Assembly: GCA_001805105.1 (NCBI GenBank)
Contig: MHEE01000006.1
Location: 1-48,026, forward strand
Length of the DNA stretch: 48,026 bases
Source: Nitrospirae bacterium GWF2_44_13
Lineage (GTDB): Bacteria > Nitrospirota > Thermodesulfovibrionia > Thermodesulfovibrionales > UBA1546
Direction: 5' to 3'
Of the stretch, positions 16,709 to 25,098 are shown piece by piece; positions within the stretch are counted from its first letter, which is position 1, and each line of letters opens with the position of its first letter. The notes under the pieces were generated by a model, which worked only from the letters and a program-made list of their open reading frames with translations, was not told the origin of the DNA and did no database searches. A program made the translations under genes and the position numbers.

Positions 16709-17293
16709 CTTCCACTTTAGATTCCGCAAAGCAACCACAAAAGCACTTAAAAAAATAATTACAGCAATAACTATTGATGCGATTACTATAAGCGGGTTAT
16801 TGTTGAAAGCGGTAATTATTCTATCTTTGAGTGTCTTGCCTGTTTTTTCGTTTAATTCAGTAAAATATTTATCTACTTCAATAAAAAGCTCGGATTCTAT
16901 AGCCCCTATGCCTTTCTGAAGACGTATTGTTTCTAATAATCTCGCATTTGCTGTCTCATCAAACATTTTATTCAATTTCGATACTACTGCATTATCAATC
17001 TCGGAGACGCGTTTTTTTAGTAGTATTGCTGATTCAGTTTTTAAAATATCTTCTGATAGTCTCGGAAAATATAAGGAATGAATTTCCTTTGCTGTTTGCA
17101 AAATAACATTTGTTGATTGGACAGTCTCACATGCTACCACGTCTCTTATTTTGCACGCAGTAGCGTCGGAAACTATCATGCCCCTACTCTCCATTTCTTC
17201 AAAAACGTTTTGCATTGACCTCTGAAAGAGATAGTCTCTTTCTTGAAATCTTATCTTAGCTATCTCGTTTAATTTCTCACTAAATTTCAGCAT
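16703..17293 (-). CDS. Tail-anchored helical protein, unknown, cassette-like
   Basis: I do not recognise a family. The 196-residue product is almost entirely helical and soluble, rich in Glu/Lys, with three cysteines near residues 47-55, until a single C-terminal membrane segment at about 166-190 (NPLIVIASIVIAVIIFLSA) and a short basic tail, i.e. a C-tail-anchored protein with the bulk in the cytoplasm. Its TAA stop is part of an attC-like sequence. Isolated between intergenic regions of 205-215 bp, it looks like an accessory gene gained by transfer. Confidence 0.55.
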   Translation of the reverse strand: MLKFSEKLNEIAKIRFQERDYLFQRSMQNVFEEMESRGMIVSDATACKIRDVVACETVQSTNVILQTAKEIHSLYFPRLSEDILKTESAILLKKRVSEIDNAVVSKLNKMFDETANARLLETIRLQKGIGAIESELFIEVDKYFTELNEKTGKTLKDRIITAFNNNPLIVIASIVIAVIIFLSAFVVALRNLKWKG

Positions 17294-17507
17294 GGTTAAC
17301 TCATGATTATACCAATTGCACGTTTACGGCTTTCATGGGAAAAATATAGCATATTTTAGGATTTTGATAAAGGGGGAATTATTTAAATGCAATCGGGATG
17401 TAAACACGCTGCCTCGTATTATGTGGTAATATGGATAAAAAGCGGTTCGTATTTTATGGTGAAGAAGTATACTGGATATGCCAGCATAACAAAGAGGGTA
17501 TTCCCCG

Positions 17508-17729
17508 ATGAAAAAATTAAAGATAAAAGTAATCACAAATGCAAAGAGGAATGCAGTTGTTGAAGGAGAAGGGACGCTGAAGGTTTATGTAAATGCCCCT
17601 CCTGTTGACGGAAAGGCAAACAAGGTTGTGGCTGAAGTCCTGGCAGAACATTTTAAGGTAAGAAAAAGCAGCGTTAAGATACTCAGGGGCGAGAAGTCAA
17701 AGGAGAAGGTAATAGAAATTGATATGTAA
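17508..17729 (+). CDS. DUF167 / YggU family protein
   Basis: 73 residues with the family core KVITNAKRN...LKVYVNAPPVDGKANKVVAEVLAEHF and the terminal GEKSKEKVIEID. DUF167 proteins are small alpha/beta folds of unknown role found in all domains, often near yggT/proC. Here the gene is single and convergent with the L,D-transpeptidase gene five bases away. GTATTCCCCGATG offers only a weak ribosome binding site. Confidence 0.88.
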   Translation: MKKLKIKVITNAKRNAVVEGEGTLKVYVNAPPVDGKANKVVAEVLAEHFKVRKSSVKILRGEKSKEKVIEIDM

Positions 17730-17734
17730 GCCGG

Positions 17735-18598
17735 TTATAAGCTCACATCCCATACAAGCCCGTCTTTTTTCTCTATCGCCTCTTTGACTTTATTCCAGTC
17801 AACCTTTTCAAGCGCATTGAGTTCTTTAAGCTTTTCCTTTATCTTTTCATCGTAATTTACGCGCCTCTTATAAAAATCCTTATAAACCTCAATCACAATT
17901 CTGCCGTTAGAGTCCTTTGCCGCTTTTACCGGCTCATAAATTACAATCCCTTTTGTCCCGACAACTACATCTTTAAACAAGAATTCTGCCACCTCGGGCC
18001 TGAGCCGCATACAGCCGTGGCTTCTGAACTTATAAATGCTATGGGGTGAGTTTGTGCCGTGAAGCCCTATTCCTTCAAGTGAAAGCTGAAGCCAGTATTT
18101 CCCAAGCGGGTTTTCAGGGCCGGGAGGTATTTCTACGATAATATCCTGCCCATTATCCTCCATCTCCTTCTGTATTGACGGAGGAACATACCATGTCGGA
18201 TCTTTTGCCTTGCTCTTTATTATAAATTCGCCGAGTGGGGTCTGCCATGTAGGCTTGCCTGCCGCAATGAAATAATAATCCTTAAGTTTTCCGTCAGAAA
18301 ATCTGTAAAGCGTTCTGTCAGGTATATTTATGATTATGCCGTTGTCAATACGAGGCGGGATAATCCGCCTGAATTTTATATTTAATTTCTGCCCTATCTC
18401 AAGCGGAGCATTGTATTTGATTTGATTGCTTGAGGCAATATGGCTCCACTCAAGCCCGACTTTACCTTCAATCATCTCCCCGTAATCGCCTTTTACAACA
18501 GTATAAGCTATATCTTTTTCAATTATGCCTTCATCAGCATAAAGATTCATCGGGAGCACAAATAAAAATAACGGGAGTAAAATATACATTTTCATCAT
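17735..18598 (-). CDS. L,D-transpeptidase (YkuD) with LysM-like domain
   Basis: 287 residues. There is a signal peptide (to about residue 21), a LysM-like segment (YTVVKGDYGEMI...IASSNQI...LEIGQKLNI, 31-75), then a YkuD catalytic domain with His180 in HGTNSPHS and the active site SHGCMRLRP (His194, Cys196). It forms 3-3 crosslinks in peptidoglycan or attaches lipoproteins. A ~70-residue charged C-terminal tail follows the fold. The start overlaps the IMPase gene by 4 nt, so the two are co-transcribed. Confidence 0.93.
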   Translation of the reverse strand: MMKMYILLPLFLFVLPMNLYADEGIIEKDIAYTVVKGDYGEMIEGKVGLEWSHIASSNQIKYNAPLEIGQKLNIKFRRIIPPRIDNGIIINIPDRTLYRFSDGKLKDYYFIAAGKPTWQTPLGEFIIKSKAKDPTWYVPPSIQKEMEDNGQDIIVEIPPGPENPLGKYWLQLSLEGIGLHGTNSPHSIYKFRSHGCMRLRPEVAEFLFKDVVVGTKGIVIYEPVKAAKDSNGRIVIEVYKDFYKRRVNYDEKIKEKLKELNALEKVDWNKVKEAIEKKDGLVWDVSL

Positions 18599-19383
18599 TG
18601 CTTTAATAACTTAAGCGCCTCCTTATGCAGTTCTTCATTTCCTGCTGCAAGCAGAGATGTACTTTTTTTAAGGCTGATTTCCGCTGTCTCAATGGGATTG
18701 CCTTTTATATCCGTAAAAATTCCGCCTGCCTCTTTGACCAGAAGCCAGCCTCCTCCGAAATCAAAGCTCCTTGAAAGCGAAGGGTTCGCAAATATGCTGA
18801 TTGAACCGCAGGCAAGGTATGCAAGGTCAAGCGCTGTTGCACCAAGGCAGCGGGTTTTTCGTGACTTTGCCAGCAGTGGCATTATCCCCTGTATATCCCT
18901 TGCCGGAGTCTGCGCCTCGTACGCGATAAGATACATCTCTTTGTCTTTCTGTGTTGAAATTTTTTCACCGTTCAAAAAAGCGCCTTTATTTTTCTCCGCC
19001 CAGAACTCATCCCCATTAATAAGATTTACAACATAGGCTGTCTCAATATCTCCAATCGTATCCCCGTCTGCAACAGCAATTGATGCGCAATAAAACGGGA
19101 TCCCTGCTATGGCATTCTTGCTGCCGTCAATAGGGTCAATCAATACTTTCCTGCCGCCGCCTTTTATATCATAAATGCCGGCCTCTTCTGAGATAATGGT
19201 TAAAGGCTCTCCTGACGCCTCAAGGCCTGAGATGATAATCTCCTCAGCCCTTTTATCTATCGGAAAAGTTTTATCTCCTGAGGCGCCGACCCCGAGGGCT
19301 GTCTGCGTAAGGGGTTTTTGTTTTAGGATGGGAATCTCTTTCAGAAGCTGCCTGCCTATGTCTTGAAACAATTCTATCTTCAT
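18595..19383 (-). CDS. Inositol monophosphatase / FBPase-like phosphatase
   Basis: 262 residues of the lithium-sensitive phosphatase superfamily, with metal-binding motifs SEEAG (Glu66-67) and DPIDGSKN (83-90) and the later box FDFGGGWLLVKEAGG. The substrate is unsettled (inositol-1-P, fructose-1,6-bisphosphate or NADP), and the archaeal-like spacing makes dual IMPase/FBPase activity plausible. It is co-transcribed with the L,D-transpeptidase gene downstream. A 68-bp gap separates it from nrnA. Confidence 0.85.
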   Translation of the reverse strand: MKIELFQDIGRQLLKEIPILKQKPLTQTALGVGASGDKTFPIDKRAEEIIISGLEASGEPLTIISEEAGIYDIKGGGRKVLIDPIDGSKNAIAGIPFYCASIAVADGDTIGDIETAYVVNLINGDEFWAEKNKGAFLNGEKISTQKDKEMYLIAYEAQTPARDIQGIMPLLAKSRKTRCLGATALDLAYLACGSISIFANPSLSRSFDFGGGWLLVKEAGGIFTDIKGNPIETAEISLKKSTSLLAAGNEELHKEALKLLKQ

Positions 19384-19451
19384 AAAAATATTTTACGATA
19401 AGATTCAGGGATAGGCAACATTTAACTTTGATTTGGCAGGGAATTCTAAAA

Positions 19452-20420
19452 TCAGGCTGTCTCTCTTACAGCCTTCAAAAGCGCCTCTTTTGCCGCCTTA
19501 AAGTCTGCGCGTATCTTATATCCTGCTGCATTGCTGTGGCCGCCTCCACCGAATATCTCGGCTATTTTTGCGACATTTACATCTCTTCCTTTTGAGCGGA
19601 GGCTTATCTTATAGTGGTTATTCTCTATCTCCCTGAAGAGCGCGGAAATTTTTATGGACCTCAGCTTCCTTGGAAATCCCGGAAAAGTTTCCGTATCTGA
19701 GATTGCTGCGCCTGTTTCCCTGAACATATCAAGCGTAACGTGAGTGATTGCGATATCATTGTATATCTCAAGAGTGTTAAGAACCTTTTGAAGAAGCCTG
19801 AACCTGCCGTCTGTCCATGTTTCATACAGGTTTTCAGCAATATATGACGGGCCTGCTCCGGCTTCAATCAGTTCTGCTGACACCCGCAAAACAGCAGGCG
19901 TAGTATTGCTGTACCTGAAAGTGCCTGTGTCAATAGCAATGGCAGTATAAAGATTTGCGGCAATCGCTTTTGTTACGGTTACGCCCAATTCCTTTATCAA
20001 ATAAAAAATCATCAGACCGGTTGCAGGCGACTTTGGGTCTATCCACCTTATATCGCCGAAGTCCCTTGCTGTTTCGTGGTGGTCTATGACTGCCGAGGAA
20101 GCGAATTGCAACTTTTCTATCCCTGCGCGTTCAGCATCATTGCAGTCAATAAGGATTAAATTTTGAATTTTGGATTTTGAATTTGAAATTGAATCTGTAA
20201 ATCTTTCACTGCCCGGCAGAAATTTATAAAATTCAGGCACAGGATCTTTGTCATAGACTATTGTTTTTTTCCCGAGGGATTCAAGCGCCATTGATAGCGC
20301 AATGGAAGAGCCAAGCGCATCGCCGTCAGGGCTTATGTGCGCTGCGATTACAAAATTATTTTCTTTCTTTAAAAAGTGGAGCAGTTTTTTCGGAGGGATC
20401 ATTTTATTAGGACGAGACAT
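19452..20420 (-). CDS. nrnA: DHH/DHHA1 nano-RNase / pAp phosphatase NrnA-like
   Basis: 322 residues. DHH domain: HISPDGDALGSS (about 29-40), LIDCNDAE and AVIDHHETA supply the Mn-binding Asp/His set. The DHHA1 domain ends with GGGGHSNAAGYKI. Such enzymes degrade 2-5 nt RNAs and dephosphorylate pAp. The gene follows rbfA, as in many genomes (infB-rbfA-nrnA). A low-complexity stretch (20155-20200) inserts SISNSKSKIQNL in frame just before the second metal-binding strand. Confidence 0.93.
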   Translation of the reverse strand: MSRPNKMIPPKKLLHFLKKENNFVIAAHISPDGDALGSSIALSMALESLGKKTIVYDKDPVPEFYKFLPGSERFTDSISNSKSKIQNLILIDCNDAERAGIEKLQFASSAVIDHHETARDFGDIRWIDPKSPATGLMIFYLIKELGVTVTKAIAANLYTAIAIDTGTFRYSNTTPAVLRVSAELIEAGAGPSYIAENLYETWTDGRFRLLQKVLNTLEIYNDIAITHVTLDMFRETGAAISDTETFPGFPRKLRSIKISALFREIENNHYKISLRSKGRDVNVAKIAEIFGGGGHSNAAGYKIRADFKAAKEALLKAVRETA

Positions 20421-20429
20421 CTTTATGGT

Positions 20430-20777
20430 TTAGTCCTCCTTTTTTATCTCCCTTAGAAGTTTTTCAATCCTGACTCCGTATTCAAGGGATTCGTCTATTC
20501 TGAATGTAAGCGAAGGTATAAACTTCATTCTGAGCCTTTTTGCCAGCTCTGCGCGGATAAAACCTTTTGCTGAATTAAGCATCTCCAGAGTTGTTTCTTT
20601 TTCCTCTTCCTTCAGGATGCTTAGATAAATTGTCGCTATTTTCAGGTCTTCTGTTATCTTTGCTCCCGTGACTGTGACAAAACCCAGCCTTGGGTCTTTC
20701 ACTTTATTCATTATGATATCAGCGATTTCTTCTCTGATAAGGTCGCTGACTCTCTGTGAGCGTTTGTATGGAAGCAT
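20430..20777 (-). CDS. rbfA: Ribosome-binding factor A
   Basis: 115 residues beginning MLPYKRSQRVSDLIREEIADII, with the KH-like fold signature DPRLGFVTVTGAKITEDLKIATIYLS. It acts in late maturation of the 30S subunit. It sits between infB (upstream, across an 80-bp spacer made of repeated words) and nrnA. Confidence 0.95.
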   Translation of the reverse strand: MLPYKRSQRVSDLIREEIADIIMNKVKDPRLGFVTVTGAKITEDLKIATIYLSILKEEEKETTLEMLNSAKGFIRAELAKRLRMKFIPSLTFRIDESLEYGVRIEKLLREIKKED

Positions 20778-20857
20778 ATCATTTTGGGGATTGGTAACTG
20801 GTGATTGGGGATTAGTTTTAATGCCAACCCCTAATACCTAAACCCTAACCCCTGCCT
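20778..20857. repeat. Low-complexity word spacer between rbfA and infB
   Basis: The spacer is built of loosely repeated 7-9 bp words (ATTGGGGATT-type followed by CCTAATACCTAAACCCTAACCCC), with a partly inverted relation between its halves. No promoter is evident. Similar spacers of different word content occur elsewhere in the window. Confidence 0.5.
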
Positions 20858-23329
20858 TTAGAGTTTCCCTGCTATCTTCTCAATGACATAATTTTCAATG
20901 ATGTCTCCAACCTTCATGTCATTGTAATTCTCTATTGTGATGCCGCATTCGTATCCTGTCTGAACTTCCCTGACATCATCCTTGAATCTTTTTAAGGATG
21001 AGAGCTTGCCTTCATAAACAACGATATTGTCTCTGATAATCCTGATACCATCGCTTGCACGGCTGACAGCGCCGTCAATAACATAACAGCCTGCTATGGT
21101 CCCGATTTTTGACACCTGGAATGTCTGCCTTACTTCTGCCCTGCCGAGAATTTTTTCCTTGAGAGTGGGCTCAAGCAGTCCTTCAAGCGCTTTCTTCACG
21201 TCTTCTATGGCTTCATAAATGATATTGTAAAGCCTTATGTCAACGCCTTCCTTCTCTGCCGTATGAGACGCCTTTGTTTCAGGCCTTACATTGAACCCTA
21301 TTATAATGGCATTTGAGGCCGCAGCCAGCATAACATCTGATTCGTTAATCCCGCCCACTGCTGTATGTATGACCTTAACCTTAACCTGCGGATGCGTGAT
21401 GCGCTCCAGGGCATCACGTGTGGCTTCTACAGAGCCCTGAACATCACCCTTAATTATGATATTAAGATCTTTAACTTCCCCTTCTTTTATCTTTGCGTAG
21501 AGGTCGTCCAGCGTAAGTTTTCTTCTCTTTGCCATTTCTGCCAGTCTTTGTTTCTGCAGCCGTGTAAGCGCAATCTGCCTTGCGCGCTTTTCATCATCTA
21601 CGGCGCTGAAGGCATCTCCTGCTGTAGGGACCTCCGGAAAACCTATGACCTCAATGGGTGTTGAAGGGCCCGCGGTCTGAATGCGTTTTCCTGTGTCATC
21701 TATCAAAGCCCTTACTCTTCCAACGCTTGTGCCTGAAAGAAAATTATCGCCAATCTTAAGGGTGCCAGCCTGAACAAGCACTGTTGCCACAGGGCCTCTT
21801 CCTTTATCAAGCTTTGCCTCTATGATTGTCCCCTTTGCCAATTTGTCAGGGTTTGCCTTGAGTTCCATTACCTCTGCCTGAAGCAGTATCATCTCAAGAA
21901 GCTGTTCAATGCCGATGCGCTTCTTGGCGGATACCTCAACAAATATGTTCTGGCCGCCCCATTCTTCGGAGAGTATTCCCCTCTCTGCAAGTTCAGTTCT
22001 GACTTTCTGGGGATTTGCCTCGGGTTTATCTATTTTATTTATCGCTACGAGAATCGGCACGTTTGCAGCTTTTGCATGGTCTATCGCCTCTACTGTCTGC
22101 GGCATTACTCCGTCATCTGCGCCAACAACAAGCACAACTACATCCGTCACCTTTGCGCCCCTGGCCCGCAAGGCGGTAAAGGCTTCATGCCCGGGTGTAT
22201 CAAGAAATACTATATCTTTCCCTTTAAGCTTAACTTTGTATGCTCCGATATGCTGTGTTATTCCGCCTGCCTCTGTCTCTGTAACCTTTGTCTCTCTTAT
22301 CGCATCAAGCAAAGAGGTTTTGCCGTGATCAACATGTCCCATTATTGTGACTACGGGCGGCCTAAGGCTGAGTTTGGACAAATCCTCTGTTTCCTCTTCT
22401 GCAATTAATTCCTCTTCTACAGCCATTACTTCAAGTTTTATCCCAAAGCTGTCTGCGATGAGCATGGCAGCATCTATGTCTACAGGCTCATTGATTGTAG
22501 TCATATGCCCCAGTTCCATAAATTTTTTCATGACATCGGATACTTTTATGCTTATGAGTTCCGCAAATTCTTTTACTGTCATTCCTTCGCGCAGCTTTAA
22601 TGTCTTTTTCCGCGCTATGCCAGCCTGCAACTGCGGCCTTTGTTCTTCTCTGTGGATAAATCTGTCCCGGCTGTCCTTGCCGGTCCTTTTAAACTGTTTG
22701 GGGTCATGCCATTTCTTCGTCTCTATTTTTCTTATCGCCTGAAAGGCCCTTTGCATCTGCGGTTTTGCCTTAAATTTTTCGTCTTTTTCAGTTTCCAGTT
22801 CTTTCTTGAATCTGTCGGGAACCTTTTGCACAACCTCTTCCTCGGGCAGCGGCACAGCAGTCTCTGCAGGCAGCGCTTCCTCAACAGGCAGTGGTTTTTC
22901 CTCCGGAAATTTTATTTCCTTTGGCTGTTTTTTTTCTTCAATTGCCTTTACAGGCTCTTTAATCTTTTCCGGATGGACTACCGGCTGCACAGGCTTTTTA
23001 ACCTCTGCAACAGGTTCAGTTTTGGCTGCTAATCCAGGCTCAACAGGTTTCTTTACAGGCCGCGCAGCCTTTGCCGGTTTAGTTTTTTTCTCCTCAGCTT
23101 TCTTTTCTTCGGCAGGTTTCTTTTTCTCAGGCTTTGCAGTTGTCTTTCTAGGTTTAACTTGCGGCGCTGTCTTTTTCTTCAGCAGTTTTTCTATTTTTTC
23201 AGCGGCTTCGTCTTCTATTGTTGAGGAGTGCGTCTTGCCTTTAACCCCAAGGTCTGAAAGCGCTTTTACTATCTCTTTATTGTCAACGCCAAGTTTTTTG
23301 GCAAGTTCATGGACTCTTAATTTAGACAT
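20858..23329 (-). CDS. infB: Translation initiation factor IF-2
   Basis: 823 residues. The N-terminal IF2_N box is at 1-50, then a long Lys/Glu/Pro/Ala-rich linker (about 52-190) and a second IF2_N-like segment ([24 protein letters not shown]). The GTPase domain has G1 GHVDHGKTS at 331-339, G3 DTPGHEAF and G4 NKID, followed by beta-barrel domains and the fMet-tRNA-binding C2 domain. IF-2 delivers initiator tRNA to the 30S subunit. The usual upstream nusA is not present; the gene starts a new run divergent from rpmB. The open frame on the opposite strand is a low-complexity shadow of the linker. Confidence 0.97.
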   Translation of the reverse strand: MSKLRVHELAKKLGVDNKEIVKALSDLGVKGKTHSSTIEDEAAEKIEKLLKKKTAPQVKPRKTTAKPEKKKPAEEKKAEEKKTKPAKAARPVKKPVEPGLAAKTEPVAEVKKPVQPVVHPEKIKEPVKAIEEKKQPKEIKFPEEKPLPVEEALPAETAVPLPEEEVVQKVPDRFKKELETEKDEKFKAKPQMQRAFQAIRKIETKKWHDPKQFKRTGKDSRDRFIHREEQRPQLQAGIARKKTLKLREGMTVKEFAELISIKVSDVMKKFMELGHMTTINEPVDIDAAMLIADSFGIKLEVMAVEEELIAEEETEDLSKLSLRPPVVTIMGHVDHGKTSLLDAIRETKVTETEAGGITQHIGAYKVKLKGKDIVFLDTPGHEAFTALRARGAKVTDVVVLVVGADDGVMPQTVEAIDHAKAANVPILVAINKIDKPEANPQKVRTELAERGILSEEWGGQNIFVEVSAKKRIGIEQLLEMILLQAEVMELKANPDKLAKGTIIEAKLDKGRGPVATVLVQAGTLKIGDNFLSGTSVGRVRALIDDTGKRIQTAGPSTPIEVIGFPEVPTAGDAFSAVDDEKRARQIALTRLQKQRLAEMAKRRKLTLDDLYAKIKEGEVKDLNIIIKGDVQGSVEATRDALERITHPQVKVKVIHTAVGGINESDVMLAAASNAIIIGFNVRPETKASHTAEKEGVDIRLYNIIYEAIEDVKKALEGLLEPTLKEKILGRAEVRQTFQVSKIGTIAGCYVIDGAVSRASDGIRIIRDNIVVYEGKLSSLKRFKDDVREVQTGYECGITIENYNDMKVGDIIENYVIEKIAGKL

Positions 23330-23379
23330 ATAGCTTATTTGCCTCTTCCCCTCTGGACTAAGCCCCCTCGATGACAGGC

Positions 23380-23408
23380 TTGTAACATTGGTCTTAAAAT
23401 GTTATCAT
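23380..23408 (+). promoter_or_regulatory. Putative promoter of rpmB
   Basis: TTGTAA (23380-23385) and TATCAT (23403-23408) are 17 bp apart and about 55 bases before the rpmB start, in the divergent infB/rpmB region. Assigned by eye. Confidence 0.45.
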
Positions 23409-23462
23409 AAAAAACCTTTTTAAAGCAATTTCATGCAATGACTCTTGAAAGGAGGAAAAACG

Positions 23463-23651
23463 TTGGCAAGCTGTTTTGTATGTGGAAAGACAAGGACAAT
23501 AGGCAATAATGTAAGCCATGCAAACAACAGAACAAAGCGGCAGATACTTCCGAATCTGCAGAGGGCAAAGATAGTAACATCTCACGGCACAAAGAGAGAA
23601 TACGTCTGCACGCGGTGCCTGCGCTCAGGTAAAGTCAAAAAGGCTGTTTAG
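23463..23651 (+). CDS. rpmB: 50S ribosomal protein L28
   Basis: 62 residues when started at TTG 23463, which has AAAGGAGG eight bases upstream; an earlier in-frame TTG overlaps that site. The L28 pattern [16 protein letters not shown] is clear. Two cysteine pairs (CFVCGK and CTRC) indicate a zinc-binding version. Its stop overlaps the GTG start of the next gene (TAGTG). Confidence 0.95.
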   Translation: MASCFVCGKTRTIGNNVSHANNRTKRQILPNLQRAKIVTSHGTKREYVCTRCLRSGKVKKAV

Positions 23652-24088
23652 TGAAAAGGGCTGATTCTCTGCTTGCTCCTCTGATTAAGAATCTTAAGCT
23701 GGAAGACGCGGTAAAACTGGGACGCATAAGGGCAGAGTGGCCGGATATTTTTGAAAAACCTGTCTCTCTTCACATGTTCCCTGCAATTCTGAAAGAGGGA
23801 GAACTGCTCATCAATGTAGATTCACCCATGTGGATGCAGCAGCTCAGTTTTTACAAAGATAAAATGGCTGATAAGCTTCAGGGCTTCGGAGTAAAAGCAG
23901 TCCGTCTCAGGCTGGGAAAGGTCACGCCATGGGAAAAAGAAAAAAAGGGGGAAGAAATTCTCCACAAGCCAATCACAGCGGATGACCGTTCTTACATAGA
24001 AAAAACTGTATCCCCGATACATGATGAAGAATTAAGAAACGGGATTAAAAAGGCAATAGAAAAATCAATTAGTTTCAAAAGGCCGTGA
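23651..24088 (+). CDS. DUF721 / DciA-like protein
   Basis: 145 residues with the DUF721 pattern: an N-terminal helix pair (LLAPLIKNLKLEDAVKLGRIRAEWPDIF), then strands LLINVDSPMWMQQLSFYKDKMADKL. DciA relatives load the replicative helicase in bacteria lacking DnaC. Function here is inferred from family only. It starts with GTG overlapping the rpmB stop and overlaps the next frame. Confidence 0.75.
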   Translation: MKRADSLLAPLIKNLKLEDAVKLGRIRAEWPDIFEKPVSLHMFPAILKEGELLINVDSPMWMQQLSFYKDKMADKLQGFGVKAVRLRLGKVTPWEKEKKGEEILHKPITADDRSYIEKTVSPIHDEELRNGIKKAIEKSISFKRP

Positions 24089-24105
24089 TAACACCCGGAG
24101 GCAAT

Positions 24106-24528
24106 ATGAAAAAGGCGCTAATCTTGCTGTTAATTGCAGTACTTCCACTTTTATCCTGCGGGAAAAAAGAAGTTAAAAAAGTTACCGACGAATCAAAAAC
24201 AGCTCAGGAGGCAATCGCCTTAGCAGAGGAAATCAAGGATGCCTACCTGAAAAAAGACCTTGCCGTTATTGAAAAGAACACAACAAAAGAAGGCTACAGG
24301 GAGCTTCTCGGCGCAATAAAGGGCTTTGATAAGGCAGAGCTTACGTTTTCTTCTAAATGGGTTCAGATAGAGAAAACATCTGTATCCATGAAAATCGCGT
24401 GGAACGGGAAATGGGTTGCGGGAGGGCAGACAACAGAGGAGCGCGGCACCGCACTGTTCATATTTGAAGGGAGCCCTCTGAAGCTAAGCCGCATTCTCAG
24501 GGCAAACCCGTTTAGACAGCCTGAATAA
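24106..24528 (+). CDS. Lipoprotein of unknown function
   Basis: ATG 24106 follows CGGAGGC; the frame is open to 24085. The 140-residue product has a signal peptide MKKALILLLIAVLPLLSC with Cys18 as lipidation site, then a soluble domain (about 30-135) with helix-strand order and YLKKDLAVIEKNTTKEGY, reminiscent of NTF2-like/DUF4878 folds. Family unproven. Last gene of rpmB-dciA-lipoprotein, convergent with fmdB-like. Confidence 0.65.
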   Translation: MKKALILLLIAVLPLLSCGKKEVKKVTDESKTAQEAIALAEEIKDAYLKKDLAVIEKNTTKEGYRELLGAIKGFDKAELTFSSKWVQIEKTSVSMKIAWNGKWVAGGQTTEERGTALFIFEGSPLKLSRILRANPFRQPE

Positions 24529-24535
24529 GTTTGGC

Positions 24536-24751
24536 TTAATGACAGCTGGTGCAAGTTGATTTGGTGCAGGATGAGCAGCTTGCAGATGATGAGCCTGCGA
24601 AAGGCTTTTCAACCCCGCTCATTCCGAATATGGACATCTTCTTTTTTATCTCTGAGGAATTGCATTTCGGGCATGTGACCTTCTGGCTCCCGAACACAAG
24701 CTTTTCAAAATCCTCTTTGCATTTTGTGCATTTATATTCATAAACAGGCAT
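24536..24751 (-). CDS. FmdB/CxxC_CxxC_SSSS zinc-ribbon protein
   Basis: 71 residues starting [18 protein letters not shown] with the second knuckle [14 protein letters not shown], the signature of the FmdB putative regulatory family. The tail is unusually Ser/Cys-rich ([14 protein letters not shown]). Possibly a small DNA- or protein-binding zinc protein. No functional partner is adjacent. Confidence 0.85.
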   Translation of the reverse strand: MPVYEYKCTKCKEDFEKLVFGSQKVTCPKCNSSEIKKKMSIFGMSGVEKPFAGSSSASCSSCTKSTCTSCH

Positions 24752-24821
24752 AAAATATTATAACACGCTGTCCAAGTCGGAACTATGCGGTAGGCAATAA
24801 TCGAGTGTTTTATTAAACTGC

Positions 24822-24989
24822 CTATCGACTAATAGACAGCTTCCCCTCATTGTATTTATGAATCAGCATTGAGATGAGGGTTTGATATGGTATGCCTTCT
24901 TCAATTGCTTTGGCCCGAATTTTCTTTAAATCCCTTTCGGTCATCCGAATATTGATCCGCTTTTGTTTGTTCAGGCTATAGCGGGCATA
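24822..24989 (-). pseudogene. Decayed CopG-type antitoxin
   Basis: On the minus strand, 55 codons encode YARYSLNKQKRINIRMTE and a ribbon-helix-helix ending LISMLIHKYNEGK, clearly related to the intact antitoxin at 14814-15185. The N-terminal half is lost: an in-frame TGA lies directly upstream (24992-24990) and no start codon is available. The remaining DNA of this 347-bp gap between fmdB-like and the GH57 gene shows nothing else recognisable; no toxin remnant was found. Confidence 0.7.
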
Positions 24990-25098
24990 TCACTCAGATT
25001 GCTTAACAGGATTTTCTCCAAGGCTTAAATTGTGTTATCCAGAGCTCCGACTTAAAGAAACAGTTGTCGCATCAATCCTTAATCGTGTATTTTAAAAG

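Noticed and set aside
20778-20857. Possible CRISPR or telomere-like array
   Set aside because: The words vary, are under 12 bp and have no regular spacers; no cas genes are present anywhere in the window.
22806-23333. 175-codon plus-strand ORF opposite infB, Ser/Gly/Ala/Phe-rich
   Set aside because: It mirrors the repetitive Lys/Glu/Pro linker of IF-2 on the other strand; no start context and no domain.
24822-24992. Second selenocysteine candidate at the TGA before the CopG fragment
   Set aside because: No coherent antitoxin sequence continues upstream of the TGA, and RHH antitoxins have no Cys there; it is simply decay.
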